A DNA stretch of 64,000 nt from Cytobacillus sp. FSL H8-0458 (GCF_038002165.1 NZ_JBBOBR010000002.1:480196-544195), one strand, 5' to 3'. Shown: positions 18,208-27,083, counted from the first letter of the stretch. Numbers and translations: made by a program. The notes: generated by a model from the letters alone, not told the origin.

Positions 18208-19137
18208 ATAGTGCGGATATTTTTTCCCTTCCTCTACCAGCCTTTGGATCTCTTCTACTTTATTGAACTGCAGGAGCTGGATTTGTTCCCTGATATTTGT
18301 TCTTTCACTTTCGATGACAATGGCTGCTCTGGTTGCTTTTACCGCCAGTTCCTTTGCTCTTTTTGATTTAAAGTCAGAGGAAGCAAAAGTTTTTAGTGCT
18401 CTCGCTTCATCCGCGTTCCAGACAGCTGCATCAATACTGCCGTTTTTCAGCATATTGAAAAGCTGCATATAGTCCACCTTTATCAATTCAACCTTGTGCT
18501 CTTCACATTCAAGGAGGGTGATATTGGCCTGGTCAGCGGATGAATAGTCAATTCCAATTTTCATGCCATCTGTAATCTCGCTGTTTTTGCTATCTGAAAA
18601 AAAGACTTTATGGGACGTGACATATGTCTCCGGTCCAAGAGTATGGAGAATTTCCAGGCCGTTAAACTCCTGTACTGCTTCTTCTGCCGCCAGCTGGGAC
18701 ATGATCGCAAAATCGTAGCGCCGGGTTTTTAATGATTCGATCCGCCTTCGGGCTCCTCTCATATAAGCGAGGCCAGACTTTTTATTGATTTCCTCAAACC
18801 CCTCGACAATGCCAGTCGCCAACCCCTCATACTTGCGGGAATAAGGCAGCGGCATTACGCCCATAACCGGCCCGACGCCCGCAATCTCATACAGCAGGTT
18901 GATGTCCCTTTTTTTCAGAAACGTCCCCAGATGCCCTCTGGATTCAAGCGAGATGGCATGCAGATCCTCCAGCACTCTTAATGCCCCCTGCACAGTCCCG
19001 CGGCCCAGGGATAGCTTGTCTGTAAAATCACTTACCCGGGGGATTCTCTCTCCCTCTGAAAACTGAATAAGCTCCTTTGCAATAAACTTGGCAGCCAGCC
19101 CATTCTTTGAATATAAACTTTCCCAAATACGGCTCAT
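18205..19137 (-). CDS. yhfZ: YhfZ, GntR-like transcriptional regulator of the yhf cluster
   Basis: 310 residues from ATG (MSRIWESLYSK), with AAGAGGT eight bases upstream; the upstream in-frame extension lacks a good ribosome site. Residues 10-75 form a winged-helix domain with GERIPRVSDFTDKLSLGRGTVQ. Residues about 95-300 form a ligand-binding domain resembling periplasmic-binding-protein folds (YDFAIMSQLAAEEAV, MKIGIDYSSADQ, GSIDAAVWNADEA). This matches the YhfZ family. It is the first gene of the cluster, 68 bases ahead of yhfY. Two similar dyads, one before yhfZ and one before yhfY, suggest it controls itself and the rest of the operon in response to a small molecule of the pathway. Confidence 0.82.
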   Translation of the reverse strand: MSRIWESLYSKNGLAAKFIAKELIQFSEGERIPRVSDFTDKLSLGRGTVQGALRVLEDLHAISLESRGHLGTFLKKRDINLLYEIAGVGPVMGVMPLPYSRKYEGLATGIVEGFEEINKKSGLAYMRGARRRIESLKTRRYDFAIMSQLAAEEAVQEFNGLEILHTLGPETYVTSHKVFFSDSKNSEITDGMKIGIDYSSADQANITLLECEEHKVELIKVDYMQLFNMLKNGSIDAAVWNADEARALKTFASSDFKSKRAKELAVKATRAAIVIESERTNIREQIQLLQFNKVEEIQRLVEEGKKYPHY

Positions 19138-19162
19138 ATTGTAATACCTCTTTACTTTGATC

Positions 19163-19184
19163 AATATACGAAAAACTGTATATT
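19163..19184. promoter_or_regulatory. Predicted YhfZ operator, autoregulatory
   Basis: Perfect inverted repeat AATATAC-N8-GTATATT, centred 37 bases upstream of the yhfZ start codon. Its near copy precedes yhfY. The arms contain TATATT and ATAATA stretches that could be a -10 element. Confidence 0.6.
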
Positions 19185-19287
19185 ATGAGTGTAGCGTTTT
19201 TATTTAAGAAATTCAAGCTAAAGTTTTTTCATTTGTTTGTTTATTCAGCCTATAAAGATTCATATTTTGTAATTTCTGCTTATGTAA

Positions 19288-19773
19288 TTAAGGTGTCCAA
19301 TAAGCAATACGGTTACCCGGAACAGCTGCAATTAACCATTCCTCCTCGCCTTGACGGCAGCCATCGCCAGCCTGCCAGCACTCATACATTTCATGAGATC
19401 CGTTCACAGATAATATTTTTCCTGATTGAAAAGCTAAATACAAATGCGGCATATTTTCACCTAACCAAATATCCACAACTTCCTCATTTAAAAGACTATC
19501 TATAGACATAGTATTCTCTTTAATTGTTATTGTCTTTTCATGAAAGTTCACCGCCTGGTCAAAAACTATCCATTTAGGATCCTCAATATGAAGCCAAGGT
19601 TGGGATTGATTGGACGGATGTTTCAGAGAGAAAAAGAGATAGAAAGAATCTGGCCCATCAGATTTTATTATGGTGACCCTCCCTTTTACAAAGATCTGCT
19701 TTAAAGCTGCTTCAGCAAATTCCTTATCTTTTTTATCCAAAGAAACCATTTTTCTTCCCCTAAACCATTTCAC
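19288..19773 (-). CDS. Uncharacterised protein of the immunity-like gene island
   Basis: 161 residues from a GTG start (reading VKWFRGRKMVSL), chosen because AAGGGGA lies six bases upstream. A longer frame overlaps the previous gene. I do not recognise the family. The protein is soluble, without signal peptide or membrane segment, and rich in Trp and aromatic residues near the C-terminus (MYECWQAGDGCRQGEEEWLIAA). Predicted beta-strand and helix alternation is compatible with small immunity-protein folds, but nothing proves it. It is last of seven same-strand genes that include SUKH and DUF1963 proteins, and it starts 14 bases after the previous stop. Confidence 0.6.
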   Translation of the reverse strand: MKWFRGRKMVSLDKKDKEFAEAALKQIFVKGRVTIIKSDGPDSFYLFFSLKHPSNQSQPWLHIEDPKWIVFDQAVNFHEKTITIKENTMSIDSLLNEEVVDIWLGENMPHLYLAFQSGKILSVNGSHEMYECWQAGDGCRQGEEEWLIAAVPGNRIAYWTP

Positions 19774-19787
19774 GTTCAATCCCCTTA

Positions 19788-20444
19788 CTATATTGTAATG
19801 ACCCCAACCCACTGACTTGTTTTTGAAGCTACTTGAAAGGTCCGGTTATCCACCCACTCCGGTTTTCCTAAAAATCTTCCATAAACGACATGGCTTGGCA
19901 CCTCTTCAACAAGGACTTCTTCCCTAACCAGCAAGCCGCTTTTGTGATAAATTTTGGCTATCAGCTTAAAGGAAGTAACCGTATGGACTCCGACTGCATA
20001 GGCAGTGTGTTCTTTATCAGGGCTCTTTTTGGGAGTGCCTTTTAATAAAAACTCTACCGAATACTTATGTTCTTTAATTTTTTCAAGTGCATCCTTAACC
20101 GGAGTATAATTCCAGTTCTTTTCTCGAAAAACAGGAGAAATACACTCATTGAATACTCTGCAATACTCGATAAATTTTTCTTCTGGATCACTTAAATCCA
20201 AAAATTCCTTTGGATTATATGGGATCTTGATGGTTAAACCATTCTCGATTGTATAGGAATCCACGATGGTTTCCTTCATACCTGCCAAACAGTAAACCAT
20301 CAAAGATTCCACTTCATCAGTTAATGCCCCTTGCAAGTAACGGCTTACTATCAGTGAAAAAACATTCGTCTGGAGATTAAAGCCAACTTCATTCTTCTTT
20401 TGTCTATTGGTTGCATCGTGAAGAATAATTTCTTTTAATTCCAC
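19788..20444 (-). CDS. Uncharacterised protein of the immunity-like gene island
   Basis: 218 residues with a GTG start, preceded by GAGGGG at seven bases. No signal peptide or membrane segment. Family not recognised. The chain begins MELKEIILHDATNRQKKNEVGF and contains YRQ-free acidic stretches; the C-terminal part (VEEVPSHVVYGRFLGKPEWVDNR) looks like a beta-rich domain. It follows the SUKH gene by 49 bases and precedes the last gene of the island by 14 bases, so the three are probably co-transcribed. A role in protection from a toxin is inferred only from location. Confidence 0.6.
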   Translation of the reverse strand: MELKEIILHDATNRQKKNEVGFNLQTNVFSLIVSRYLQGALTDEVESLMVYCLAGMKETIVDSYTIENGLTIKIPYNPKEFLDLSDPEEKFIEYCRVFNECISPVFREKNWNYTPVKDALEKIKEHKYSVEFLLKGTPKKSPDKEHTAYAVGVHTVTSFKLIAKIYHKSGLLVREEVLVEEVPSHVVYGRFLGKPEWVDNRTFQVASKTSQWVGVITI

Positions 20445-20493
20445 CTAAATTCCCCTCTACCCAACGTGATCGAAAGAACGCAATATCATACAT

Positions 20494-21060
20494 TTACTCA
20501 AATTCATAGAATATCCTATTTGCTAAATTGTTTTTCCCCTTCAAAATCACTTCACTAAAAAAGATTTCCAGATTTTTATAGGATTTCAGGATTTTTTTGG
20601 ACCTATATTCTATCTCCAATATATTCTCGTTAAGCATATCAATCACATAGTACGTATTCTTCACAAGCGAATCAGCAAAAATAAAATGATTTTCCGGGGT
20701 TCCTTTTCTTCGGTATAAGTCCTGCATAACTTCTAAATCAAATGCCTGGTGAACCTGTTCTTCATAACTTAGCCCTCTGTAAGTCTCCGGGCCTATTCCT
20801 GACACTCTAAGGATGTCAAATAAGTAACAGCCATTGCAGTTTCTTAGAAATTCTTTATAAACTGATGGAAAGTGAACCTTTGTTTTTGTTTCATAATCCA
20901 CGATCGCCTTAAGTACTAGGCCTGGCTGTAAGTGGGTATGCCAGCGGCCTTCTCCTAAATGGCCATATAGGACAGTATTGGTTCGAAGCTTTTTCTTATC
21001 TGTCTCATAGATTTGATCTAATTCTTTTTTTAGAACATCAGCTTTGAATATTTTTGCCAT
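20494..21060 (-). CDS. SMI1/KNR4 (SUKH) family protein, probable immunity protein
   Basis: 188 residues. The central part carries the SUKH pattern: VHFPSVYKEFLRNCNGCYLF at about 60-80, where W/F-P-x-x-Y-x-x-F-L and an N-G follow the family signature, then IFADSLVKNTYYVIDM and a terminal helix SYKNLEIFFSEVIL. SUKH proteins are the most common immunity proteins of bacterial polymorphic-toxin systems and bind toxin nuclease domains. AAGGGGA precedes the ATG. A 134-base gap separates it from the DUF1963 gene upstream, so it may have its own promoter. No toxin with a matching C-terminal domain is present in the window. Confidence 0.75.
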   Translation of the reverse strand: MAKIFKADVLKKELDQIYETDKKKLRTNTVLYGHLGEGRWHTHLQPGLVLKAIVDYETKTKVHFPSVYKEFLRNCNGCYLFDILRVSGIGPETYRGLSYEEQVHQAFDLEVMQDLYRRKGTPENHFIFADSLVKNTYYVIDMLNENILEIEYRSKKILKSYKNLEIFFSEVILKGKNNLANRIFYEFE

Positions 21061-21194
21061 GTTTAATCCCCTTTTCCGAAAGACTGTATCAATAGGAATT
21101 AAATTTTCATTGTTTTAATGTATTATGCGCAAAGGCTCACATTCATAAAAACTTTCAGACTGATAAACATCATACGGGAATTAACTAGGCTCAC

Positions 21195-22001
21195 CTAACA
21201 GCAATCCCAATTATAAAGAACATTAGTGAAATTCCTGTTTTTTAAATCTTCTTCTTTTATAAAGAAGTTTGCAACACCGCTGTCCCCGAACATTAAGTCA
21301 ATATCATCGTCGGTATCCGCCTGGAATAGCAGTATGGTATATTCTCCTGTTGGATCACTTTTTTCTCTCGGATCCTGCTGGGTGAAGTAAGGATAACCGC
21401 CTATTTTATGGCCCTCTGCACCTAACTCCTCAAAGTAGAGCTCATGTAAATCTTCATAGTCCGGATGATCGATGGATTCGAATAAGTCGATATTGACCAT
21501 GTCCTCAAAACGGAAATCATCAGCCGGTACAGGAGCGATCTTAAGCTGGAAACTCATCTTTGCTTCCTGGACTATCGGATCATATTCATTACTTAAATCA
21601 GGTACATACGAAAATTCTGTCACCAGGTCTTCCTCACCTTTCACGATATTTGGATGATAAATAACCCGGAAGTTTCTTTGAGCAGTCGGGTTATCAAAAT
21701 CAAGCCCGTACACATCATCAGCCGGCGAGAGATAGAATTGAAGAATCCCGCTTTCAGGCATCGGCTCAATGTGGGGAACTTCTTCGAAATTAATCTGTGC
21801 AAATAGATTCATATAATTCCCCTGCTCATCCTTTGGGTGATCGCTCAACTTTGGAAGGTAGGGATGTCCTCCAAACTTACTTTCAAAAAAGGTGGTCTTC
21901 CCTCTTTCTGCTTGGATGCTGACAAACGGTTTAGCTGTTTTTTCTAATTCGGTTCGATATTTTTCAAATTCCTTCGGCAGCTTTAATACTAAACTGGTCA
22001 T
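21195..22001 (-). CDS. ywqG: YwqG-like DUF1963 protein
   Basis: 268 residues, close to B. subtilis YwqG. Family features are SKFGGHPYLPKLSDHPKDEQGNYM near the N-terminus, AQINFEEVPHIEPMPESGILQFYL in the middle, KIGGYPYFTQQDPR and LLFQADTDDDIDLMFGDSGVANFFI at the end. The function of DUF1963 is not settled. These proteins are soluble and often sit among immunity genes, and in B. subtilis ywqG lies near the ywqH-L toxin locus. AGGAGGA lies nine bases before the ATG. It is 33 bases downstream of the preceding gene, so it belongs to the same transcription unit as the LRR gene. Confidence 0.85.
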   Translation of the reverse strand: MTSLVLKLPKEFEKYRTELEKTAKPFVSIQAERGKTTFFESKFGGHPYLPKLSDHPKDEQGNYMNLFAQINFEEVPHIEPMPESGILQFYLSPADDVYGLDFDNPTAQRNFRVIYHPNIVKGEEDLVTEFSYVPDLSNEYDPIVQEAKMSFQLKIAPVPADDFRFEDMVNIDLFESIDHPDYEDLHELYFEELGAEGHKIGGYPYFTQQDPREKSDPTGEYTILLFQADTDDDIDLMFGDSGVANFFIKEEDLKNRNFTNVLYNWDCC

Positions 22002-22034
22002 AAGATTCTATCCTCCTGATTCTATTCAATCCGC

Positions 22035-22457
22035 TTAATTAGTCACTTCTGTTAAAATTTCATCCATATATTCCTTTAATTCTATTCTTATTTCTTCCGG
22101 CGATTCATCCAGGAGCTCTCCGGCCACTTTGGAACCAGGGAATTTTCTTAAGACTGGCATGCCTAAAAATATGCGTTCGCATTCCCAAATTTTAATAATC
22201 TTTAAGTCTATGAGGTCACCGTTCTTGTCAGTAAATCCTACTGAAATGGAGGAACTGTATCCAGGATGAAAGACATCATTGCCTTCTTGGTCAAAGGCAG
22301 ATTCCAGTTTGAGGCCTTTCTTTGAAAAAGCAGTTCTATGCTCTTTTTGGAGTCTTTCAGCCTGTTCTTTAAGTTTCTGTTCAATATCTTCAATCTTCAT
22401 TTTTAACTGCGGGGTAAAGTCTTTATCCTGAATTCTCATACCATCAGCTGCTCTCAT
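22035..22457 (-). CDS. Uncharacterised small protein with N-terminal coiled coil
   Basis: 140 residues from the first ATG. MRIQDKDF six codons later is an equally possible start, because neither has a strong ribosome site. Residues about 15-45 (MKIEDIEQKLKEQAERLQKEH) predict a coiled coil. The rest looks like an alpha/beta domain with GYSSSISVGFTDKNGDLIDLKII and ends with the acidic helix ELKEYMDEILTEV. Family not recognised. It lies in the immunity-like island, 21 bases after one unknown gene and 33 before the DUF1963 gene. Confidence 0.6.
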   Translation of the reverse strand: MRAADGMRIQDKDFTPQLKMKIEDIEQKLKEQAERLQKEHRTAFSKKGLKLESAFDQEGNDVFHPGYSSSISVGFTDKNGDLIDLKIIKIWECERIFLGMPVLRKFPGSKVAGELLDESPEEIRIELKEYMDEILTEVTN

Positions 22458-22478
22458 TATTCTTTAAAAACGCTCAAC

Positions 22479-22841
22479 TCACCGATACTGCTCTTTAAAA
22501 ATCAGCTTAAACTTGGGCCTTAATGTTATTTCTATAATGTTTTCATATAAATCTGATTCACCATGAAACAATCGAATGATCGCATATTCCTTTTCATCCG
22601 CAGCAATTTCTATTTTCCTTACAGAAAGCAGCTTCATATAGGAAAGAACTTCATTAGAGTTTTTTTCTCTTACATCCATTATAAATTCATCATAAAAAGG
22701 AGATAGCCTGACCTCCATCACTTCATTTTCATTTTCAAAAATAAAAGATGAAGTGTCATAATAAAAATTCTCCTTCTCATCTTTTCTCCCCGGCAATGAT
22801 TCAAACACCGATATTAGGTCAGCTTCTTCTGGGATCTCCAT
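22479..22841 (-). CDS. Uncharacterised small acidic protein
   Basis: 120 residues, soluble and Glu-rich, with the ATG preceded by GGAGGG at about six bases. Predicted as mostly beta-strand (FIFENENEVMEVRLSPFYDEFIMDV). The family is not recognised, but its size, acidity and position in a run of immunity-type genes fit an immunity protein. It starts 15 bases after the stop of the LRR gene, so it is co-transcribed with it. Confidence 0.6.
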   Translation of the reverse strand: MEIPEEADLISVFESLPGRKDEKENFYYDTSSFIFENENEVMEVRLSPFYDEFIMDVREKNSNEVLSYMKLLSVRKIEIAADEKEYAIIRLFHGESDLYENIIEITLRPKFKLIFKEQYR

Positions 22842-22856
22842 GATTATACCCTCCTA

Positions 22857-24062
22857 TTAAAAACAGCGATTACCATTCCCTCCATTCCTCTGTTCCCTCC
22901 ATTCCTCTGTGATGTCCCCGTCAAACTCCAAACCCGCTATGCCTGCAGCTTCCATAATGTATTCACAGAGCTCTTCTCTTTCAAGTGTTTCGATAAAGTA
23001 ATCATACTTTTCATTTAGCTTGTTCAGCTTTAGAGTCACTTGTTTTACATATTTCTTGATCTCTTTTTCCGTCAATCCGCTATCTTGGGTCAGGTTTTTC
23101 ATAAACGAATCAAGAACCTTATTGGCAGCCCTGATATTTTCTTTCGTGAACTGATCATCACCATCTGCCATTCTCTTTTCCCACTCATTTACAGGCAGAG
23201 CCAGTTCCCCAAATTTCTTATCCTTTTCTGCATCCCTATTCTTAATTTTCTGCTTGGTGTAATACACTTCCTCAATGTTTTCACACACAGAGAGATCGCC
23301 ATCTTGTACATGCGTATCGGGAAAGATGAGAGCCTTCATCTTAGGCAGATTTTCAGTAAAACGAATTGAGGGTATCTCCCCACAATTAATCAGCTTTAAT
23401 TGTTCCAAATGCATCAATTCACCAATAGACGAAAAATCTTCAACCCCCTTGCAGCTCTCAAACTCCACATCACTCAGCGGAGCCTTCACTTTGCGAAGCG
23501 CACTAACATCTTTTAAACTCCTAAGATAATTCAACTGGAGCATTTGCAGGCTTGCTATCTCTTGGATTCCTTCAAGTGTGACAATATTTGATTGTGTTAA
23601 AATAAGCTCTTTTAAGCTTGTTAACCCACTAAATTCAGTGAGATTCCTGGCTTTCGGCTTATAGCTCCACAGCTGGGCTCTGGTTAGCTTACTTAATTCA
23701 TTCAGTCCCGCCGTTTTACTCGGCAGTTTCCCGTATACTTCTTGCAGATTCTTAAGTTCTCCTATTTTAAAAACATTTCTAGTGGTTGTTTCATTTATCG
23801 ATAGAATCCTTAGGTCCCTTAAGCTATAGATTCCGCTCATGTCTTTTATAAAGGAATTAAAAACATCCAAATGTTCAATACCCAGGCATTCATTCAAAAA
23901 ATAAACATCTGGAGAATCAAAATCTGACACACCCACATGTTTAATGCTATGTTTATTGATATATTCCACACTCTCATTTATAGCGGCCGGATCTTCAAAG
24001 ATTACCTTCTCACCAGTTTCACTCCTGCGGATATAGACATTCCCTTCATAATAAAACGGCAT
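22857..24062 (-). CDS. Leucine-rich-repeat cytosolic protein
   Basis: 401 residues without signal peptide. Residues about 35-265 contain eight or more degenerate leucine-rich repeats, such as LRDLRILSINETT, LTSLKELILTQSNIVTLEGI and MHLEQLKLINCGEIPSI. They are followed by a charged helical C-terminal region (about 290-400, ENIRAANKVLDSFMKNLTQD and KLNKLNEKYDYFIETLEREELCEYI) and a short Gly/Asn tail. This architecture resembles LRR-containing immunity or polymorphic-toxin-associated proteins rather than internalins, which are secreted. The start has AGAGGT upstream. It is first in the island operon, and the chemoreceptor gene upstream is separated by a weak hairpin. Confidence 0.72.
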   Translation of the reverse strand: MPFYYEGNVYIRRSETGEKVIFEDPAAINESVEYINKHSIKHVGVSDFDSPDVYFLNECLGIEHLDVFNSFIKDMSGIYSLRDLRILSINETTTRNVFKIGELKNLQEVYGKLPSKTAGLNELSKLTRAQLWSYKPKARNLTEFSGLTSLKELILTQSNIVTLEGIQEIASLQMLQLNYLRSLKDVSALRKVKAPLSDVEFESCKGVEDFSSIGELMHLEQLKLINCGEIPSIRFTENLPKMKALIFPDTHVQDGDLSVCENIEEVYYTKQKIKNRDAEKDKKFGELALPVNEWEKRMADGDDQFTKENIRAANKVLDSFMKNLTQDSGLTEKEIKKYVKQVTLKLNKLNEKYDYFIETLEREELCEYIMEAAGIAGLEFDGDITEEWREQRNGGNGNRCF

Positions 24063-24136
24063 ATGGATACCTCTTTTTCATTTAACTTACTGCATACTAT
24101 AGAATTTCTCCGCCGCCATCCATTTTTCCTATCAAC

Positions 24137-24166
24137 CAAAAAAGAGCTGCTATAAAAGCCGCCCCA
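24137..24166 (-). terminator. Weak terminator after the PAS chemoreceptor gene
   Basis: Minus strand GGGCGGCT pairs with AGCAGCTC with one mismatch, followed by TTTTTTGG. It lies 23 bases beyond the stop codon. Confidence 0.45.
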
Positions 24167-24188
24167 TCATAACGTTTTATACGTTTTC

Positions 24189-25118
24189 CTATAAAATACC
24201 CTTAAAACCTTTCGCCTGCTCATCCAGCTTTTTTGCTGCTTCCCCGATATCTTTAAATGCGGATACCGCCTGTTCATTAAGAACCTGATTTTCAGAGATG
24301 CCTGACTGCGATTGCAGGGTGGCGTCACTGATTTTGTTGATTTCACTTGATATTCCTTCAATATGGGCGTTGACTTCCTGAATGGAGTCCTGCACCCGGT
24401 TTGCGAGCTTTCGCACTTCTCCGGCAACGACATTGAAGCCTCTGCCATGCTCGCCGGCACGTGCTGCTTCTATGGCTGCATTTAGGGCGAGCAGGTTGGT
24501 TTGGGCTGCTATTTCCCGGATCGTTTTTACGATGCTGCCGATGGATTGTGCCTGTGATTTGAGAGAATGCAGGATTTCCAGGTTCCCTTTGGACTCAAGA
24601 ACAAGCTTGCCTATTGCCTGAGCGGCCTCTTCACTTCTCTCAATTCCAGCTTTTGCTTTCTCACTAAGGGCTTCTGACATTTCCTGCAGCTGGGATGCCA
24701 CCTGTGCTGTATTCGTTTCCCGTTCTGTTATATCTGTTGCAATCTTCACGACACCAGCGACCTTGCCGTCATTCCCGAAGACCGGTGTGTATGTAGCTTC
24801 GAGCCAAATAAGGTTTCCCTGTTTGGTCACACGCTGGATCTTTTCCTGAAAGCTCTTGCCATTGCGCAGATTCTTCCAAAGCTCCTGGTATTCCCTGCTG
24901 GCGGAAAATTCTGGGGTGCAAAATTGCTTATGCAGCATATTTGGCATCTCTTCTGCCCGATATTTCACAGTGCGGGCAAAATTTTCATTTGCCCAGAGCA
25001 CTTTCCCATTCCCATCAAATTCAATCATCGCCAGAGAATTTTCAATTGCAGCCAAAACAGCTTCTTTTTCTAGAACCTGTGTGCTTTTAACATGATTAGG
25101 CTGATACGTTGTAAGCAT
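24189..25118 (-). CDS. Soluble PAS-domain chemoreceptor
   Basis: 309 residues and no membrane segment. A PAS domain covers about 20-135 ([20 protein letters not shown] and [18 protein letters not shown], followed by the PAC-like [13 protein letters not shown]). The second half is an MCP signalling domain with the hairpin tip [22 protein letters not shown]. The coiled coil is short, so this belongs to the small cytosolic receptors, as in B. subtilis YfmS-like or HemAT-like architectures. The PAS domain may bind a cofactor or sense redox or energy state, but no haem or flavin ligand can be named. AGAGGAAG precedes the ATG. It is monocistronic. Confidence 0.88.
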   Translation of the reverse strand: MLTTYQPNHVKSTQVLEKEAVLAAIENSLAMIEFDGNGKVLWANENFARTVKYRAEEMPNMLHKQFCTPEFSASREYQELWKNLRNGKSFQEKIQRVTKQGNLIWLEATYTPVFGNDGKVAGVVKIATDITERETNTAQVASQLQEMSEALSEKAKAGIERSEEAAQAIGKLVLESKGNLEILHSLKSQAQSIGSIVKTIREIAAQTNLLALNAAIEAARAGEHGRGFNVVAGEVRKLANRVQDSIQEVNAHIEGISSEINKISDATLQSQSGISENQVLNEQAVSAFKDIGEAAKKLDEQAKGFKGIL

Positions 25119-25405
25119 GCTCTTCCTCTTTTCAAAAAAAGTTTATCAGAACATATCCTTACAAAAGAACTGTTCCCCTGTAAGTGCTGGCCGGTTGCGC
25201 TACTAGCTCGAATTCATTCAAGCGCCCAAATTACCTTGAATTCTCTTTGCTTCCAACTTGTTCTATTTATATGTCTATAGTACTAGTATCGGTTTGGCAT
25301 CACAATTTTAAATGCTCTGCTCTTCAATATGCTGAAAATTCGAATAATTAAACATTAAGACCCATGATTCCCATAATTAGTAAAAGTAGAATAGAACTGT
25401 AAGAG

Positions 25406-26956
25406 ATGATGAAGAAGGGATGGATTTATCTGAAAAATAAGCTGATTGCGTTATCTTTGGCTTCTGTTTTAAGCTTTTCACTTTTTCCGGAAAGTAGTTT
25501 TGCGGAGCAAACTGCTGTGGAAAACCAGGCGATCATACCTGGTGCGCACACAGTAACAGAACAATACTTTGACGGCGCCGGCAACAACTGGCTCACAACA
25601 AAGAATCCCCTGCAATATCAGCAGGCAACTCTTTACGGCAATATCGGCCTGACTCCTTATCTATGGGGAAATGCAGCAGAAGGAACCGGATGGCATCAAA
25701 TGTACAAGCCTGCTTCTGTAACGGGGACTCAGGTAAATGGTGTTTTTGAAGATGCCCAGTTTGTCATCAGGGTTCCGGATCACTGGAATGGCCGGCTGGT
25801 AGTTTCGGGAATCCCGGCGACACGAAATGAAACGTCGACCGATCTGCTTTTCAGCGATTATGTATTGGAAAAAGGATATGCTTTTGCTGCGATCGATAAA
25901 GGCACCCAGGGTGAGGCTAATTCGGATGATCCATTTGCAAAAGTAAAAAATGCTTTAGTCAATGAAGATGATAGTGTAGCAGAATGGCATCAGCGGTTTC
26001 GCCAGATTACGAAAGCTGCTCAGCAGTACTTAGCCAGCCATTATTCGGATGGGCTGATCGATCCGGCAGACTCTTCTGATCCTGCGAGTGATTTAGTATC
26101 AGCAGAGCATAAGATTCCTACATATGCAATGGGAATTTCCAATGGCGGCTACGTCGTTCGCTATGCTCTTGAAAATGATGATCCGGAGAAAACCGGCGAA
26201 CCCCGCCTGTTTGATGGAGGAGTCGACTGGGAAGGTGTTCTCTGGACGGAGAAAAAAGAAAACTTGATCAGTTCCCTGACCACTGTTGTGAATCATGCTG
26301 AGGAAGCTTTGTATGGCAGCGGCAAAGAACAGCAAAAAGCGGTTAAAGAGTTATACAAAGCAGGCTTGCCAAAAGGGTCGGAAAAACTGTGGGCCTACCA
26401 TGATCAGGTTTACTGGTTTGTTTCGCTGAATATCTATCGGGATCATTTTGATCCTGAAGCACCCGGCCGGATGGAATGGAGCAATTACCTGAACTTCGTT
26501 AATGGCGTGAGAGATCGTTCCTATGATTCTATTTTTGAAGATTATAAGTATGTGACCCGGCCGAAGGAAGTAAAGGAAAATATTAAGGCGGTGGCCAATA
26601 CTGGAGATATTGATGTGCCCTTGATTTCTTTCACAGGTTCCCTTGATTCGCTGATATTCCCGGAGATTCATGCCAAGGGCTATCAAGAGCTGGTCAAGAA
26701 AGCCGGAAAGCAGGATCTGCACAGAATGTATATGATCGAGAACGGCAACCATGTAGACAGCCTTGTCTGGAACCCAGGTACCGATCCGGATCAAGAACTT
26801 CAGCCTCTGCTGCCTTATGCTCATCAATCATTTGACCTGCTAGTTGACTGGGTGGAAAACGGTAATGCGGCCCCTGCGAGCAAAACGGTTGATGCACCGG
26901 AGAACCCGGTTAAGGTCATTAATTTGAAAACTGGGCTGGAACGGGATCCCCGTTAG
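25406..26956 (+). CDS. Secreted alpha/beta hydrolase
   Basis: 516 residues with a signal peptide (1-33, ending PESSFA). The catalytic serine is probably Ser245 in [16 protein letters not shown], a G-x-S-x-G-type elbow. Candidates for the other triad members are Asp in [11 protein letters not shown] (about 415) and His in [11 protein letters not shown] (about 450). The opening [18 protein letters not shown] is typical of tannase/feruloyl-esterase-like and 3-hydroxybutyrate-oligomer-hydrolase-like enzymes, so an extracellular esterase is likely; substrate unknown. The ribosome site before the first ATG is weak. It stands alone, convergent with the MFS gene, with its own terminator. Confidence 0.78.
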   Translation: MMKKGWIYLKNKLIALSLASVLSFSLFPESSFAEQTAVENQAIIPGAHTVTEQYFDGAGNNWLTTKNPLQYQQATLYGNIGLTPYLWGNAAEGTGWHQMYKPASVTGTQVNGVFEDAQFVIRVPDHWNGRLVVSGIPATRNETSTDLLFSDYVLEKGYAFAAIDKGTQGEANSDDPFAKVKNALVNEDDSVAEWHQRFRQITKAAQQYLASHYSDGLIDPADSSDPASDLVSAEHKIPTYAMGISNGGYVVRYALENDDPEKTGEPRLFDGGVDWEGVLWTEKKENLISSLTTVVNHAEEALYGSGKEQQKAVKELYKAGLPKGSEKLWAYHDQVYWFVSLNIYRDHFDPEAPGRMEWSNYLNFVNGVRDRSYDSIFEDYKYVTRPKEVKENIKAVANTGDIDVPLISFTGSLDSLIFPEIHAKGYQELVKKAGKQDLHRMYMIENGNHVDSLVWNPGTDPDQELQPLLPYAHQSFDLLVDWVENGNAAPASKTVDAPENPVKVINLKTGLERDPR

Positions 26957-26995
26957 GCTGGAGCAGATGTGGTTCGGAAATTAGACAAATGCTTT

Positions 26996-27044
26996 CCGCA
27001 CAAATATTGAGCTTACCCGCACAGAAACTGATTTTAGTGGCACA
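26996..27044. repeat. 21-bp phased array, core CCGCACA
   Basis: CCGCACA starts at 26996 and 27017 and the variant TGGCACA at 27038, giving exact 21-bp steps. The reverse complement of the core, TGTGCGG, is the core of the array at 51250. Confidence 0.65.
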
Positions 27045-27083
27045 TGATAGCATCTCATGGCGGTTTTTTGTGGTAGAAAGATG

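Noticed and set aside
25286..25310. SigD-type promoter for the PAS chemoreceptor (TAAA and ACCGATAC on the minus strand)
   Set aside because: The spacer is 13 bases rather than about 15 and the -10 has two mismatches, so it was not listed as a feature.
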